Source of the DNA: Phosphitispora fastidiosa
Lineage (GTDB): Bacteria > Bacillota > Thermincolia > Thermincolales > UBA2595
Length of the DNA stretch: 64,000 nucleotides
NCBI RefSeq assembly: GCF_019008365.1
Contig: NZ_JAHHUL010000022.1
Coordinates: 1-64,000, forward strand
Direction: 5' to 3'
Below the pieces are notes generated by a model. The model made no database searches. It saw only the letters and a list, made by a program, of their open reading frames with translations, and was not told the DNA's origin. Shown in pieces: positions 1 to 10,005 of this stretch. Made by a program: the position numbers and the translations under genes. Within the stretch, counting starts at the first letter, position 1, and each line of letters begins with the position of its first letter.

Positions 1-40
1 AGAACGAAAGGGAACTGGTGTTCGGGGAAAATATTCAGAA

Positions 41-85
41 CGGCGATTCATCTCACCACCTGAAGAGGTGGGAGTCTTCTCGCCG
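41..85. repeat. Imperfect palindrome, possible end of an IS200/IS605-type element
   Basis: An outer stem CGGCGA/TCGCCG (41-46 and 80-85) encloses an inner hairpin CTCACCACCT / AGGTGGGAG around a GAAG loop. Such CCACCT-AGGTGG hairpins are common at the right ends of TnpB-encoding IS200/IS605 elements, and an open frame (NERELVFGENIQ...) runs through it from the window edge to a stop near 93. The rest of the element would lie outside the window, so this is only a suggestion. It could also be the terminator of an upstream gene. Confidence 0.25.
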
Positions 86-187
86 CACAGGATAAAAACT
101 TGATATTACTGGGAAATTAGAGGGTTTCTCCCTCTTAATGGAGAAATTTGATGGATATCAAAAGCAAAATTGAAAAGGATGTGCAAG

Positions 188-1747
188 ATGGCTAAGAGTA
201 ACAAGAACAATAACGAAGAACCAATCGAAAAACAGCTTTGGAAGGCGGCAGACAAACTGAGAAAGAATATTGATGCAGCCGAATACAAACATATTATTTT
301 GGGTCTGATTTTTTTACGATATATATCTGATGCCTTTGAAGAATTATACCGGAAATTAGCAGCAGGTGAAGGGGACTTTGCCGGCGCTGACCCTGAAGAC
401 AAAGACGAATATAAAGCGGAAAATGTCTTTTTTGTCCCGGAAAAGGCACGCTGGTCTTACCTGCAGTCAAGGGCAAAACTGCCGGAAATCGGTAAAGACG
501 TTGATGGAGCAATGGATGCGATTGAAAAAGAAAACCCGTCCCTTAAGGACGTTTTACCGAAAGTTTTTGCAAGAGGTAACCTTGACCCCGCAAATTTGGG
601 CGGGTTGATTGATTTAGTCGGAAACATTGCCCTGGGTCATGCCAAAGCCAGGAGCGCCGACATTCTGGGTCATGTTTTCGAATATTTCCTCGGCGAATTT
701 GCCTTAGCCGAAGGGAAAAAGGGTGGACAGTTTTACACCCCAAGAAGTGTTGTCGAGCTATTGGTAGAAATGCTGGAGCCTTACAAAGGAAGGGTTTTTG
801 ACCCTTGCTGCGGCTCAGGCGGAATGTTTGTGCAATCGGAAAAATTTGTCCAGGACCACCAGGGAAAAGTAAACGACATCTCCATTTACGGACAGGAGAG
901 CAACCAAACAACCTGGCGTTTGGCAAGAATGAACCTGGCCATCAGGGGGATTGACAGTTCACAGGTGAAATGGAACAATGAAGGTTCTTTTTTAAATGAC
1001 AGTCATAAAGACTTAAAGGCCGACTATGTCATTGCCAACCCACCTTTCAATGACAGTGACTGGAGCGGTGATTTACTTAGAAAAGACGGCAGATGGAAGT
1101 ATGGTACGCCGCCCACCGGAAATGCCAACTATGCCTGGATACAGCACTTCATCTATCACCTCAGTCCCAGTGGACAAGCCGGGTTTGTCCTGGCCAAAGG
1201 GGCTTTGACCTCCAAGAGTTCCGGTGAAGGTGATATCAGAAAAGGACTTATTGAAGCCCGGTTGGTTGACTGTATTGTGAATCTTCCGGCAAAACTCTTT
1301 TTGAATACACAGATTCCGGCCAGTTTGTGGTTTGTGAGCAGGAACAAAGCAAACGGTAAATTCCGGAACAGAGTTGATGAAATTCTGTTCATTGATGCCC
1401 GGAATATGGGACATCTGATAAACAGAAGAACACGGGAGTTATCGCAAGAAGATATTAAAACAATAGCGGATACTTACCATAATTGGCGTAATCCTGATGG
1501 CAATTATGAAGACATAAAAGGCTTTTGTAATTCTGTATCTATTGAAAGGGTCAGGGAACTGGATTATGTGCTGACACCGGGCAGATATGTCGGTCTGCCT
1601 GAGGAGGAAGATGATTTTAATTTTGAAGAAAGATTTACAGACCTGAAGAAAGAGTTTATCGAACAGCTTAAAGAAGAAGAAAGGCTGAATGCCTTAATCC
1701 TTGAAAATCTTGCCAGGGTGGTGATTGGTAATGGCAACGATAAATAA
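188..1747 (+). CDS. hsdM: Type I restriction-modification system, DNA methyltransferase subunit HsdM
   Basis: This is the modification subunit of a type I system. It transfers methyl from S-adenosylmethionine to adenine at the site chosen by HsdS. The 519-residue protein has the N-terminal HsdM helical domain ([16 protein letters not shown]), the SAM-binding motif [11 protein letters not shown] near residue 205 and the catalytic NPPF motif near 280. The ATG at 188 is preferred over an upstream in-frame start at 170 because AAAAGGATG sits just before it. The gene overlaps the RhuM-like gene by 17 bases and heads a co-directional operon that also holds hsdS and hsdR. Confidence 0.95.
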   Translation: MAKSNKNNNEEPIEKQLWKAADKLRKNIDAAEYKHIILGLIFLRYISDAFEELYRKLAAGEGDFAGADPEDKDEYKAENVFFVPEKARWSYLQSRAKLPEIGKDVDGAMDAIEKENPSLKDVLPKVFARGNLDPANLGGLIDLVGNIALGHAKARSADILGHVFEYFLGEFALAEGKKGGQFYTPRSVVELLVEMLEPYKGRVFDPCCGSGGMFVQSEKFVQDHQGKVNDISIYGQESNQTTWRLARMNLAIRGIDSSQVKWNNEGSFLNDSHKDLKADYVIANPPFNDSDWSGDLLRKDGRWKYGTPPTGNANYAWIQHFIYHLSPSGQAGFVLAKGALTSKSSGEGDIRKGLIEARLVDCIVNLPAKLFLNTQIPASLWFVSRNKANGKFRNRVDEILFIDARNMGHLINRRTRELSQEDIKTIADTYHNWRNPDGNYEDIKGFCNSVSIERVRELDYVLTPGRYVGLPEEEDDFNFEERFTDLKKEFIEQLKEEERLNALILENLARVVIGNGNDK

Positions 1748-2741
1748 TATGAATGAAGTGCTGATGTATCAAACCGAAGATGGACAAACCAAAATTGAAG
1801 TGAGAATGGAAGACGAAACTGTCTGGCTTACTCAAGCACAAATGGTAAATTTGTTTCAAACAACAAAACAGAACATCAGCTTACATATTAACAATATTTT
1901 TAAAGAAGGCGAACTAAGTCAAAAGGCAGTTGTCAAGGAATACTTGACAACTGCCTCAGATAAGAAAAAATACAAAACAAAGTTTTATAACCTTGATGTT
2001 ATAATTTCGGTAGGATACCGGGTGAAATCCCATCGGGGTACACAATTCAGGATTTGGGCCACCCAAAGGCTTAAAGAATATATCATCAAAGGGTTTACCA
2101 TGAATGATGACCTGCTGAAGCAGGCAGATGGGGGTAATTACTTCAAGGAATTACTTGCCCGCATCAGGGATATACGGTCTTCGGAAAAGGTTTTCTGGCG
2201 GCAGGTTCTGGATATTTACGCCACCAGTATTGATTATGATTCCAGGGCTAAGGTTACCCAAACTTTTTTTAAAACAGTGCAGAACAAAATGCACTGGGCA
2301 ACTCACGGGCATACTGCGGCAGAAATAATTGCCGGCAGGGCTGATGGGACTAAAGATAACATGGGTATGACCAACTTTACAGGAAGCAGACCCAGCCTTG
2401 AGGAAGCAAAGGTGGCTAAAAATTATCTCAATGAACAGGAACTGGATGTCTTAAACCGCATTGTTTCCATGTACCTGGATTTTGCCGAACTTCAGGCTTT
2501 AAATGGCAGGCCGATGTATATGACTGACTGGGCTAAAAAGCTGGATGATTTCCTGCGGACCAGTGAGCGGGACATACTCACCCACAGCGGCACGGTTTCC
2601 CATGCTGAGGCGCTGGAAAAAGCCCGTCGGGAGTATGATATATACCGGGAGCGGATCAAAGAACTGCCTACTCAGGTAGAAAAGCACTTTCTTGAAGCTG
2701 AGAAAAAACTGAAGAAGCTGGCGAAAAAGGCTGATAAGTAA
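1731..2741 (+). CDS. RhuM-family protein in the restriction operon
   Basis: The 336-residue protein matches the RhuM family, named from a Salmonella pathogenicity-island protein of unknown biochemical role. Visible features are [19 protein letters not shown], a likely DNA-binding head resembling Bro-N/phage antirepressor domains, followed by [20 protein letters not shown], which is typical of the family. A charged helical tail ends in a lysine-rich stretch. The gene overlaps hsdM and is co-transcribed with the restriction genes, where RhuM homologues are often found. A regulatory or accessory defence role is an inference. No enzyme motif is evident. Confidence 0.8.
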   Translation: MATINNMNEVLMYQTEDGQTKIEVRMEDETVWLTQAQMVNLFQTTKQNISLHINNIFKEGELSQKAVVKEYLTTASDKKKYKTKFYNLDVIISVGYRVKSHRGTQFRIWATQRLKEYIIKGFTMNDDLLKQADGGNYFKELLARIRDIRSSEKVFWRQVLDIYATSIDYDSRAKVTQTFFKTVQNKMHWATHGHTAAEIIAGRADGTKDNMGMTNFTGSRPSLEEAKVAKNYLNEQELDVLNRIVSMYLDFAELQALNGRPMYMTDWAKKLDDFLRTSERDILTHSGTVSHAEALEKARREYDIYRERIKELPTQVEKHFLEAEKKLKKLAKKADK

Positions 2742-2789
2742 GGCAGTTGAGAGAGGTTATAGAAAGATGTGCCAGGGTGGTGTGCAAGA

Positions 2790-3614
2790 ATGGCTAAGAT
2801 CAATGTGATGAATAAGGAAATATCATTTTATACCGTCAATGAAGATGATTATATCTGCATTACGGATATTGCAAAGTATAAAAAGGAAGATGGTTCTGAT
2901 GACATTATTAGAAACTGGATTCGAAATCGCAATACAATTGAATTTTTAGGTATATGGGAGCAGCTTAACAACCCGGATTTTAAACCCGTCGAATTCGACG
3001 GGTTTAGAAAGATGGCTGGGCTTAACAGTTTTACCCTTACTCCTAAGCAATGGATAGAAACCACTAACGCTATTGGGATAATCTCTAAATCTGGCCGGTA
3101 CGGCGGGACATATGCTCACAAAGATATTGCTTTTGAATTTGCCTCATGGATATCGGTTGAATTCAAACTGTATCTTATTAAAGAGTTTCAGCGTCTTAAA
3201 GACCAGGAAAGAAAACAGCTCGGCTGGGATATCAGAAGAAACCTGGCCAAAATAAACTACCGTATTCACACAGATGCCATTAAGGAAAACCTTATCCCGG
3301 CTAAGCTGAGTAAAGCGCAGATCAACTATATTTATGCATCTGAGGCGGATATATTAAATATGGCGCTTTTTGGCATAACAGCAGCCCAGTGGAGGGATGA
3401 AAACCCTGACAAGAAGGGGAATATCAGGGACTACGTCAATGTTTCCCAGTTGGTCTGCCTGGCTAATCTGGAAAATCTTAATGCTCTTTTTATCAATGAA
3501 GGACTACCACAAGAAATCCGTTTGGACAGGCTGAATAAAATTGCCATTCAGCAAATGCGAATTTTAGCTGACGGTTCAAGGCTTAAAAGGCTGGAGGGCA
3601 GTAAAGATGAGTGA
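2790..3614 (+). CDS. KilA-N domain protein
   Basis: The 274-residue protein begins with a KilA-N-type DNA-binding domain (DYICITDIAKYK, then IRNWIRNRNTIEFLGIWE and YGGTYAHKDIAFEFASWIS), a fold seen in phage antirepressors and bacterial accessory genes. The C-terminal half is helical with no recognised motif. The ATG at 2790 was chosen because the context GTGCAAG(A)ATGGCTAAG closely repeats the hsdM start context, which hints at a duplicated initiation region. Its stop overlaps the hsdS start (ATGAGTGA), so translation of the two is probably coupled. The function within the system is unknown. Confidence 0.8.
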   Translation: MAKINVMNKEISFYTVNEDDYICITDIAKYKKEDGSDDIIRNWIRNRNTIEFLGIWEQLNNPDFKPVEFDGFRKMAGLNSFTLTPKQWIETTNAIGIISKSGRYGGTYAHKDIAFEFASWISVEFKLYLIKEFQRLKDQERKQLGWDIRRNLAKINYRIHTDAIKENLIPAKLSKAQINYIYASEADILNMALFGITAAQWRDENPDKKGNIRDYVNVSQLVCLANLENLNALFINEGLPQEIRLDRLNKIAIQQMRILADGSRLKRLEGSKDE

Positions 3615-4842
3615 GTGGAAGAAATGTAAGTTGGGGGAAGTGGCAGAAGAACACAAAAAGGCGATTATATCAGGCCCTTTTGGCTCTAATATTAGCAGTA
3701 AATACTTTATTGAATCAGGGATCCCGGTTATTCGAGGAAATAACCTTTCTTTAGATGTAGGGCAAAAATTTATTGATGAAGGTTTTGTATTTATTTCAGA
3801 GAAAAAAGCGGATGAACTAGGAACTTGGGCTGAAAAAGATGACTTGATTTTTACTGCAGCAGGTACGATAGGGCAAGTAGGACTTTTACAGGGGAAGGAG
3901 AGATTTAACCGCTATATTATATCAAACAAACAACTTAGAGTTACATTAAACAAAGATTTAATTGAGCCATTATTTGCATATTATTGGTTTTCAAGTCCAA
4001 AAATGACCGAAACAATAATAAATAGTGACACGGGTTCAACTATACCACTTATTAATTTGTCTGTTCTTAAGGCTTTACCCATCCTTTTGCCGTCCCTCCC
4101 CGAACAAAAGGCCATAGCCTTCGTTCTGGGCAGTCTTGATGATAAAATAGACCTTCTTCACCGTCAGAATAAAAACCTTGAAGCAATGGCGGAAACGCTT
4201 TTTCGGCAGTGGTTTGTGGAGGAAACAGAAGAGGATTGGGAGAACACGACACTTGCAAATATGGTGGAATGTGCTAATACTGGTTTGGATGCGATAAGAA
4301 GGGCACCAATTGTTGAACAAGATACTGGGATTAAGTGTTTAAGAATTCAGGATATTTCTCAACAAAAGAATTTCTCTAAATGGGGTAATGCAAGGGTAAC
4401 CTATAAAGATTTTGAAAAAGCAAGATTAAAAGTTGGAGACATAATTATGGCAAGGACTTGTTCACCAGGCATTATTTACTTTACTCGTGAAGATTTAAAT
4501 GCTGTATTTAATAATGGTTTAGCAAGAATAAGACCAAATAAGGAAAAAACATATTCTATTTTCCTCTATTATTTATTCAAAACCGATGATTTTTTAGAAC
4601 ATATCTATGGAATATCTGACGGAACTTCTGTTCAACTAAACATGAAAATAGGGGATTTACTCAGCTTCAAAGTGAAATTTCCTCCTAAACATATTCAGGC
4701 TGGGTATTATCCTATGTTTAAGAAAATTGATGATAAAATATTATATAATAAATCCCAAATCCACACCCTCGAAAATCTGCGGCATACTTTATTGCCAAAA
4801 ATTATGGGTGGAGAAGTTCAAGTTGAATATGAAATCAAATGA
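3607..4842 (+). CDS. hsdS: Type I restriction-modification specificity subunit HsdS
   Basis: HsdS recognises the bipartite DNA target for both methylation and cleavage. The 411-residue protein has two target-recognition domains (about 1-150 and 210-370), each followed by a conserved helical spacer. The central spacer is LPSLPEQKAIAFVLGSLDDK and the C-terminal one is IHTLENLRHTLLPKIMGG. Both half-domains are complete and no frameshift is seen. Its start is embedded in the KilA-N stop. The second recognition domain (4200-4700) is notably AT-rich, in line with the usual recombination of specificity domains. Confidence 0.95.
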   Translation: MSEWKKCKLGEVAEEHKKAIISGPFGSNISSKYFIESGIPVIRGNNLSLDVGQKFIDEGFVFISEKKADELGTWAEKDDLIFTAAGTIGQVGLLQGKERFNRYIISNKQLRVTLNKDLIEPLFAYYWFSSPKMTETIINSDTGSTIPLINLSVLKALPILLPSLPEQKAIAFVLGSLDDKIDLLHRQNKNLEAMAETLFRQWFVEETEEDWENTTLANMVECANTGLDAIRRAPIVEQDTGIKCLRIQDISQQKNFSKWGNARVTYKDFEKARLKVGDIIMARTCSPGIIYFTREDLNAVFNNGLARIRPNKEKTYSIFLYYLFKTDDFLEHIYGISDGTSVQLNMKIGDLLSFKVKFPPKHIQAGYYPMFKKIDDKILYNKSQIHTLENLRHTLLPKIMGGEVQVEYEIK

Positions 4843-4853
4843 GGTTGTGATTA

Positions 4854-5513
4854 ATGGAGAAACTGAGAAAAATAATTGAGCAATATGGAAGGTGGTCAGA
4901 TTTATCAACCTATATTGATAGAATTGAAGCACATATCACAACCGATTTTAGCCTTTCATTAGAAAATGCAAAAGCTTTATTAGAAACCATTTCTAAAGAA
5001 ATTTGCTGTTCAAAAGATATAGAGATCGGCGTAAATATAAGATTTCACAATATATTAAAAAAAGCTTTTAGTGCTTTTGGTTACAACAACAGTAGCTTGA
5101 CCACTCAAATTTCATCTGCTTTAATAACAATTGGTCAACAAATGGGTGAACTAAGAAATGAGATTGGAGTGACATCCCATGGGAAACCCTTGGAAAAATT
5201 GAAGGAACGTAATTTTCTTGTTGATGAACTAACAAAAGAATTTCTTATAGACTCGACAATGATTGTTGCATGCTTTCTAATCAGAGCTTTTGAAAATGAA
5301 AATCCAAGGATCAAAAATGAAATTGTCGAAACTAAAGTATTGTATATTGAAAATGAAGATTTTAACGAATTCTGGGATGATGTGTATGGCGATTTTGTAA
5401 TGGGTGATTATTCATATACAGCGAGTGAAATTTTATATCATGTTGACCACCCTGCCTACTCAACAGAGCAAAAAGCTTTTATCGAAAGCGAAGAAGGTGA
5501 AGATGGTGAATAA
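4854..5513 (+). CDS. Abortive-infection-like protein (Abi C-terminal domain type)
   Basis: The 219-residue acidic protein resembles abortive infection family proteins. It has a helical N-terminal part (LENAKALLETISKEIC) and a segment containing LRNEIGVTSHGK, where the conserved R-x-x-x-G...HG is typical of the Abi_C domain. It is followed by a helix and a very acidic tail (ESEEGEDGE). It lies between hsdS and hsdR and overlaps the hsdR start by 11 bases, which places it in the defence operon. A backup role if restriction fails is an inference from position. Confidence 0.65.
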   Translation: MEKLRKIIEQYGRWSDLSTYIDRIEAHITTDFSLSLENAKALLETISKEICCSKDIEIGVNIRFHNILKKAFSAFGYNNSSLTTQISSALITIGQQMGELRNEIGVTSHGKPLEKLKERNFLVDELTKEFLIDSTMIVACFLIRAFENENPRIKNEIVETKVLYIENEDFNEFWDDVYGDFVMGDYSYTASEILYHVDHPAYSTEQKAFIESEEGEDGE

Positions 5514-8500
5514 TAAAATAACTGAAAACACCATAGAGCAGTTTGCCATCGAATTATTGGAGAAATTAGGCTATCACTACATCTACGCCCCGGATATCGC
5601 CCCTGACAGCGATACCCCGGAAAGGCAGTCCTTTGAAGATGTGCTGCTGGTGGAACGCCTGCATACAGCTATTGGCAGGATAAACCCCATGATTCCGCCC
5701 GATGTCCGGGAAGAGGCCGTCAAACAAATCCAGCGTCTCAACTCACCGGAACTGATAGCCAATAACGAGGCATTTCACCGGATGTTCACCGAAGGAATAA
5801 AAGTAAGCTGGCAAAAGGACGGAAACAACAGGGGAGACATAGTCTGGCTGATTGATTTTAAATACCCCGATAACAATGATTTTATTGTTGCCAATCAGTT
5901 TTCGGTAATAGAGAACGGAGTAAATAAACGCCCAGATATTATTCTTTTTGTAAACGGACTGCCTTTAGCTGTTATTGAACTCAAAAATCCTGCTGATGAA
6001 AATGCCACCATAAACGCCGCTTACCGCCAGATGCAAACCTACCTGCAAGCTATTCCAAGTCTTTTCACTTACAACGGTCTTATAGTTATATCCGATGGTT
6101 TGGAAGCAAAAGCAGGTTCACTGTCTGCCGCTTTAAGCCGTTTTATGACCTGGAAATCATTTGACGGTAAAACAGAGGCATCGCCATTAATCGGGCAATT
6201 GGAAACGCTGATTAAAGGAATGCTTAATCAGGAAACACTGTTAGATCTGCTTCGCCATTTTATTGTATTTGAAAAATCAAAAAAAGAAGACCAAGAAACC
6301 GGCATTATCACTATCCAGACAGTAAAAAAATTGGCTGCTTATCACCAGTATTACGCGGTAAACAGGGCAGTAGAATCCACCTTAAGAGCTGCAGGATTTT
6401 CACCATCGTCAATCGGAAATATTGCTAAGGAATCACCCGAAAGTTACGGTGTGCCGGGTGTCAAGCTGCAGCCTGCCGGAGACCGTAAGGGCGGCGTGGT
6501 CTGGCATACCCAGGGAAGCGGAAAATCCTTGTCGATGGTGTTTTATACCGGGAAAATCGTACTTGTGATGGAAAATCCGACCGTTGTGGTGATAACGGAC
6601 CGCAATGATTTGGATGACCAGTTGTTTGATACATTCGCTTCTGCAAAACAGCTTCTCAGGCAGGAACCCGTTCAGGCAGAAAACAGGGAACATCTGAAAG
6701 AACTTTTAAGAGTGGCCTCCGGTGGCGTGGTTTTTACAACAATTCAGAAGTTCCAGCCGGATGAAGGCAATGTTTACGAACGGCTTTCAGACAGGAAAAA
6801 TATCATTGTCATTGCCGACGAAGCCCACCGGACACAATACGGTTTTAAAGCCAAAACTGTTGATGATAAGGACGAACAGGGAAATGTAATCGGCCAAAAA
6901 ACTGTTTATGGTTTCGCAAAATATTTGCGTGATGCCCTGCCCCATGCATCTTACCTCGGGTTTACCGGAACTCCTATCGAGAGCACAGATGTAAATACAC
7001 CTGCCGTTTTCGGCAATTATGTTGATGTTTACGACATTTCACAGGCTGTTGACGATGGGGCAACTGTAAGGATTTATTACGAAAGCAGACTAGCTAAGAT
7101 TTATCTTAGCGAAGAAGGTAAAAAGCTGGTTGCCGATTTGGATGATGAACTGCGTGAGGATGATTTGAATGAGGCCCAAAAGGCCAAGACAAAATGGACC
7201 CAATTGGAGGCCCTGATTGGGAGTGAAAACCGGATTAGGCAGGTTGCCCGGGATATTGTTGACCATTTCGAGCAAAGACAGGAAGTGTTTGAAGGTAAGG
7301 GCATGGTTGTTTCCATGTCAAGAAGGATTGCCGCCGACTTATATGATGAAATCATTAAAATCAAACCACATTGGCACAGTGACGATTTGAAAAAAGGCAT
7401 CATCAAAGTGGTGATGACTTCAGCCTCATCCGATGGACCGAAGATATCAAAGCACCACACGACAAAAGAGCAGAGACGGGTATTGGCAGATAGGATGAAA
7501 GACCCGGGAGATGAGTTGAAACTGGTCATTGTGCGGGACATGTGGCTGACAGGTTTTGATGTTCCTTCATTACATACTCTATACATTGATAAACCTATGA
7601 AAGGCCATAACCTAATGCAGGCTATTGCCAGGGTAAACAGGGTTTATAAAGACAAGCCCGGCGGCCTGGTAGTGGATTACCTTGGCATTGCCTCAGACCT
7701 GAAAAAGGCGCTGGCTTTCTATTCTGACAGCGGTGGAAAAGGTGACCCGGCAATTACCCAGGAAAAAGCCGTAAGATTAATGCTGGAAAAACTGGAAGTT
7801 GTTTCTCAAATGTATCATGGATTTTCATATGAGGATTATTTTGATGCAGATACGTCAAAAAAACTGTCCCTTATCCTGGCAGCTGAGGAATATATCCTGG
7901 ATCTGGAAAACGGCAAAAAAAGATATATTGATGAAGTGACAAAATTATCAAGGGCCTTTACAATTGCCATTCCCCATGAACAGGCCCTGGATGTGAAAGA
8001 TGAGGTCTCATTCTTCCAGGCTGTAAAGTCCAGATTATCCAAATTTGATAGCGCCGGAGCAGGCAGAACAAACGAAGAAATTGAGACTGCTATCAAACAG
8101 GTAATTGATAAAGCCTTGGTAACTGAGCGGGTAATCGATGTTTTTGACGCGGCTGGGATTAAAAAACCGGATATTTCCATACTTTCAGAAGAATTTCTTA
8201 TGGAAGTCAAAAATATGGAGCACAAAAATATAGCTCTTGAAGTCCTTAAAAAACTGCTCAATGATGAGATAAAATCAAGGACCAAAAAGAACTTGATACA
8301 AAGCAAGGCTTTAATGGAAATGCTGGAAAACTCAATTAAAAAATATCATAATAAGATAATAACTGCAGCAGAAGTTATTGAAGAATTGATTTCACTGGGC
8401 AAAGATATTCAAAAAATGGACAAAGAGCATCAGGAAATGGGGTTGTCCGAATATGAGTATGCCTTTTACACAGCCATTGCCAACAACAAAAGCGCCAGGG

Positions 8501-8733
8501 AATTAATGCAAAAAGATAAATTGAGAGAATTGGCTGTGGTCCTCTATGAAAAAGTGAAAGGAAATGCATCAATTGACTGGACAATAAAAGAAAGTGTCAA
8601 AGCAAAATTAAAAGTGATCGTCAAACGGACTTTAAGGCAGTATGGTTACCCCCCCGATATGCAGAAACTGGCCACGGAAACGGTATTAAAACAGGCTGAA
8701 CTGATTGCAGAGGATTTAAGCCATACAGGATAA
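5503..8733 (+). CDS. hsdR: Type I restriction-modification endonuclease/translocase subunit HsdR
   Basis: HsdR is the ATP-driven translocase and nuclease of the type I complex. The 1076-residue protein contains the nuclease PD...ExK motif (RPDIILFVNGLPLAVIELK), the Walker A motif HTQGSGKS, the DEAH box (IADEAHRTQ), motif III FTGTP and motif VI QAIARVNRVYKDK, then a long helical C-terminus that docks to HsdM/HsdS. The ATG at 5503 has a GAAGGTGAAG ribosome site. An in-frame extension back to 5404 lies inside the upstream gene and looks unprotein-like. The catalytic motifs are all intact, so the system should be active. Confidence 0.95.
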   Translation: MVNNKITENTIEQFAIELLEKLGYHYIYAPDIAPDSDTPERQSFEDVLLVERLHTAIGRINPMIPPDVREEAVKQIQRLNSPELIANNEAFHRMFTEGIKVSWQKDGNNRGDIVWLIDFKYPDNNDFIVANQFSVIENGVNKRPDIILFVNGLPLAVIELKNPADENATINAAYRQMQTYLQAIPSLFTYNGLIVISDGLEAKAGSLSAALSRFMTWKSFDGKTEASPLIGQLETLIKGMLNQETLLDLLRHFIVFEKSKKEDQETGIITIQTVKKLAAYHQYYAVNRAVESTLRAAGFSPSSIGNIAKESPESYGVPGVKLQPAGDRKGGVVWHTQGSGKSLSMVFYTGKIVLVMENPTVVVITDRNDLDDQLFDTFASAKQLLRQEPVQAENREHLKELLRVASGGVVFTTIQKFQPDEGNVYERLSDRKNIIVIADEAHRTQYGFKAKTVDDKDEQGNVIGQKTVYGFAKYLRDALPHASYLGFTGTPIESTDVNTPAVFGNYVDVYDISQAVDDGATVRIYYESRLAKIYLSEEGKKLVADLDDELREDDLNEAQKAKTKWTQLEALIGSENRIRQVARDIVDHFEQRQEVFEGKGMVVSMSRRIAADLYDEIIKIKPHWHSDDLKKGIIKVVMTSASSDGPKISKHHTTKEQRRVLADRMKDPGDELKLVIVRDMWLTGFDVPSLHTLYIDKPMKGHNLMQAIARVNRVYKDKPGGLVVDYLGIASDLKKALAFYSDSGGKGDPAITQEKAVRLMLEKLEVVSQMYHGFSYEDYFDADTSKKLSLILAAEEYILDLENGKKRYIDEVTKLSRAFTIAIPHEQALDVKDEVSFFQAVKSRLSKFDSAGAGRTNEEIETAIKQVIDKALVTERVIDVFDAAGIKKPDISILSEEFLMEVKNMEHKNIALEVLKKLLNDEIKSRTKKNLIQSKALMEMLENSIKKYHNKIITAAEVIEELISLGKDIQKMDKEHQEMGLSEYEYAFYTAIANNKSARELMQKDKLRELAVVLYEKVKGNASIDWTIKESVKAKLKVIVKRTLRQYGYPPDMQKLATETVLKQAELIAEDLSHTG

Positions 8734-8844
8734 AGACTTTGAGATTTTCGTCTTTTGTAGTTTTTTACTGTTAAACCCGCCATTATTTGTCTATATTATA
8801 ATTGGTCTAATGACAACAAAAAATGACAGGCAAAAGGAGTAATT

Positions 8845-10005
8845 ATGAGATCTGTTATCTTCTTCTTTGTTGTGGCAATAATTATTTTTATTTATGGGGC
8901 ATTTAATTACTATATAGGTTACCGGGGGTGGCATTCCCTGGGGAACAGCATTTCCTTTTTGAACCGCCGGGTATATTGGGTTATTTTCTGGCTTCTGGTG
9001 GCAGCATACCCGGCTGCCCAGATGGGCCAGCGGTTTCTTCCTGCAGGGATAGGCAGAGGGCTGACAATTAGCGGAGCTTACTGGACGGCAGCCATGTTTT
9101 ATTTCCTGCTGATAATACTGGTAATCGATGCTGTCCGGCTGCTTGACAGGTTTTTTTATATCCTGCCGCAGGTAGTCAGGGAAAATCCCCTGGCACCGCC
9201 GGTTACCGGTGGCGTGGTGCTGGCCATAGTAGCAGCCATCCTTATTTATGGTACATTTAATGCCCTTAACCCCGTGATAACCAGGTATGACCTCACTATT
9301 GACAAAACGTCCGGCTCAGTGGAGAAACTGGATATTATCATGGTTTCCGATATTCACCTGGGTTCAATTGTACGTACCGGACGGCTGCAGAAATTGGCTG
9401 AGGAGGTTGGGCGTGTAAAACCTGACCTGATTCTTCTTTCCGGTGACATTGTTGATGAAAGTATGGAGCCCTTGGAAGTTGACAATATGGTAAAGGTCTT
9501 TGAAAAGATGACGGCACGTTACGGCAAGTTCGCTGTTCCGGGGAATCACGAGTATATCAGCGGTCACGTCGATGCTGCCTTCCGCTACCTGGAACAGGGC
9601 GGTTTCCGTGTCCTCAGGGATGAGTATGTAAAAGTTGCCGACAGTTTCTATATAGTAGGCAGGGATAACAGCAGCCACCAGGCACCACGAACGAAACGGC
9701 AGGAATTATCGGCACTGATGGGGGGGGTAGAGCGCACCCTCCCGGTTATTTTGCTAGACCACGAACCTGTTGACCTGGAAAATGCCAGGGAAAACGGTGT
9801 TGACCTGCAGTTATCGGGACATACCCACCGCGGGCAGTTGTTTCCCAATAACCTGATTACAGGAAAAATCTACGAACAGGACTGGGGACTGCTGCAAAAA
9901 GGCGTCCTGAACCTGATTGTGTCATCAGGATATGGGACCTGGGGGCCACCTATCCGTATCGGGAATAAACCGGAGATAGTAGAGATTACAGTAAGGTTTC
10001 CTTAA
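8845..10005 (+). CDS. Membrane-anchored metallophosphoesterase
   Basis: The 386-residue protein has four predicted membrane segments in the first 140 residues, followed by a calcineurin-like phosphoesterase domain. The metal-binding motifs are all present: VSDIHLG, LSGDIVDE, PGNHEY and SGHTHRGQ. It belongs to the YkuE/YaeI-like group, which includes a lipid A-linked UDP-diacylglucosamine hydrolase homologue and enzymes of unknown substrate. A ribosome site (AAAGGAG) precedes the ATG. Its TAA overlaps the stop of the convergent asnB within a shared TTAA. The substrate cannot be told from sequence. Confidence 0.85.
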   Translation: MRSVIFFFVVAIIIFIYGAFNYYIGYRGWHSLGNSISFLNRRVYWVIFWLLVAAYPAAQMGQRFLPAGIGRGLTISGAYWTAAMFYFLLIILVIDAVRLLDRFFYILPQVVRENPLAPPVTGGVVLAIVAAILIYGTFNALNPVITRYDLTIDKTSGSVEKLDIIMVSDIHLGSIVRTGRLQKLAEEVGRVKPDLILLSGDIVDESMEPLEVDNMVKVFEKMTARYGKFAVPGNHEYISGHVDAAFRYLEQGGFRVLRDEYVKVADSFYIVGRDNSSHQAPRTKRQELSALMGGVERTLPVILLDHEPVDLENARENGVDLQLSGHTHRGQLFPNNLITGKIYEQDWGLLQKGVLNLIVSSGYGTWGPPIRIGNKPEIVEITVRFP

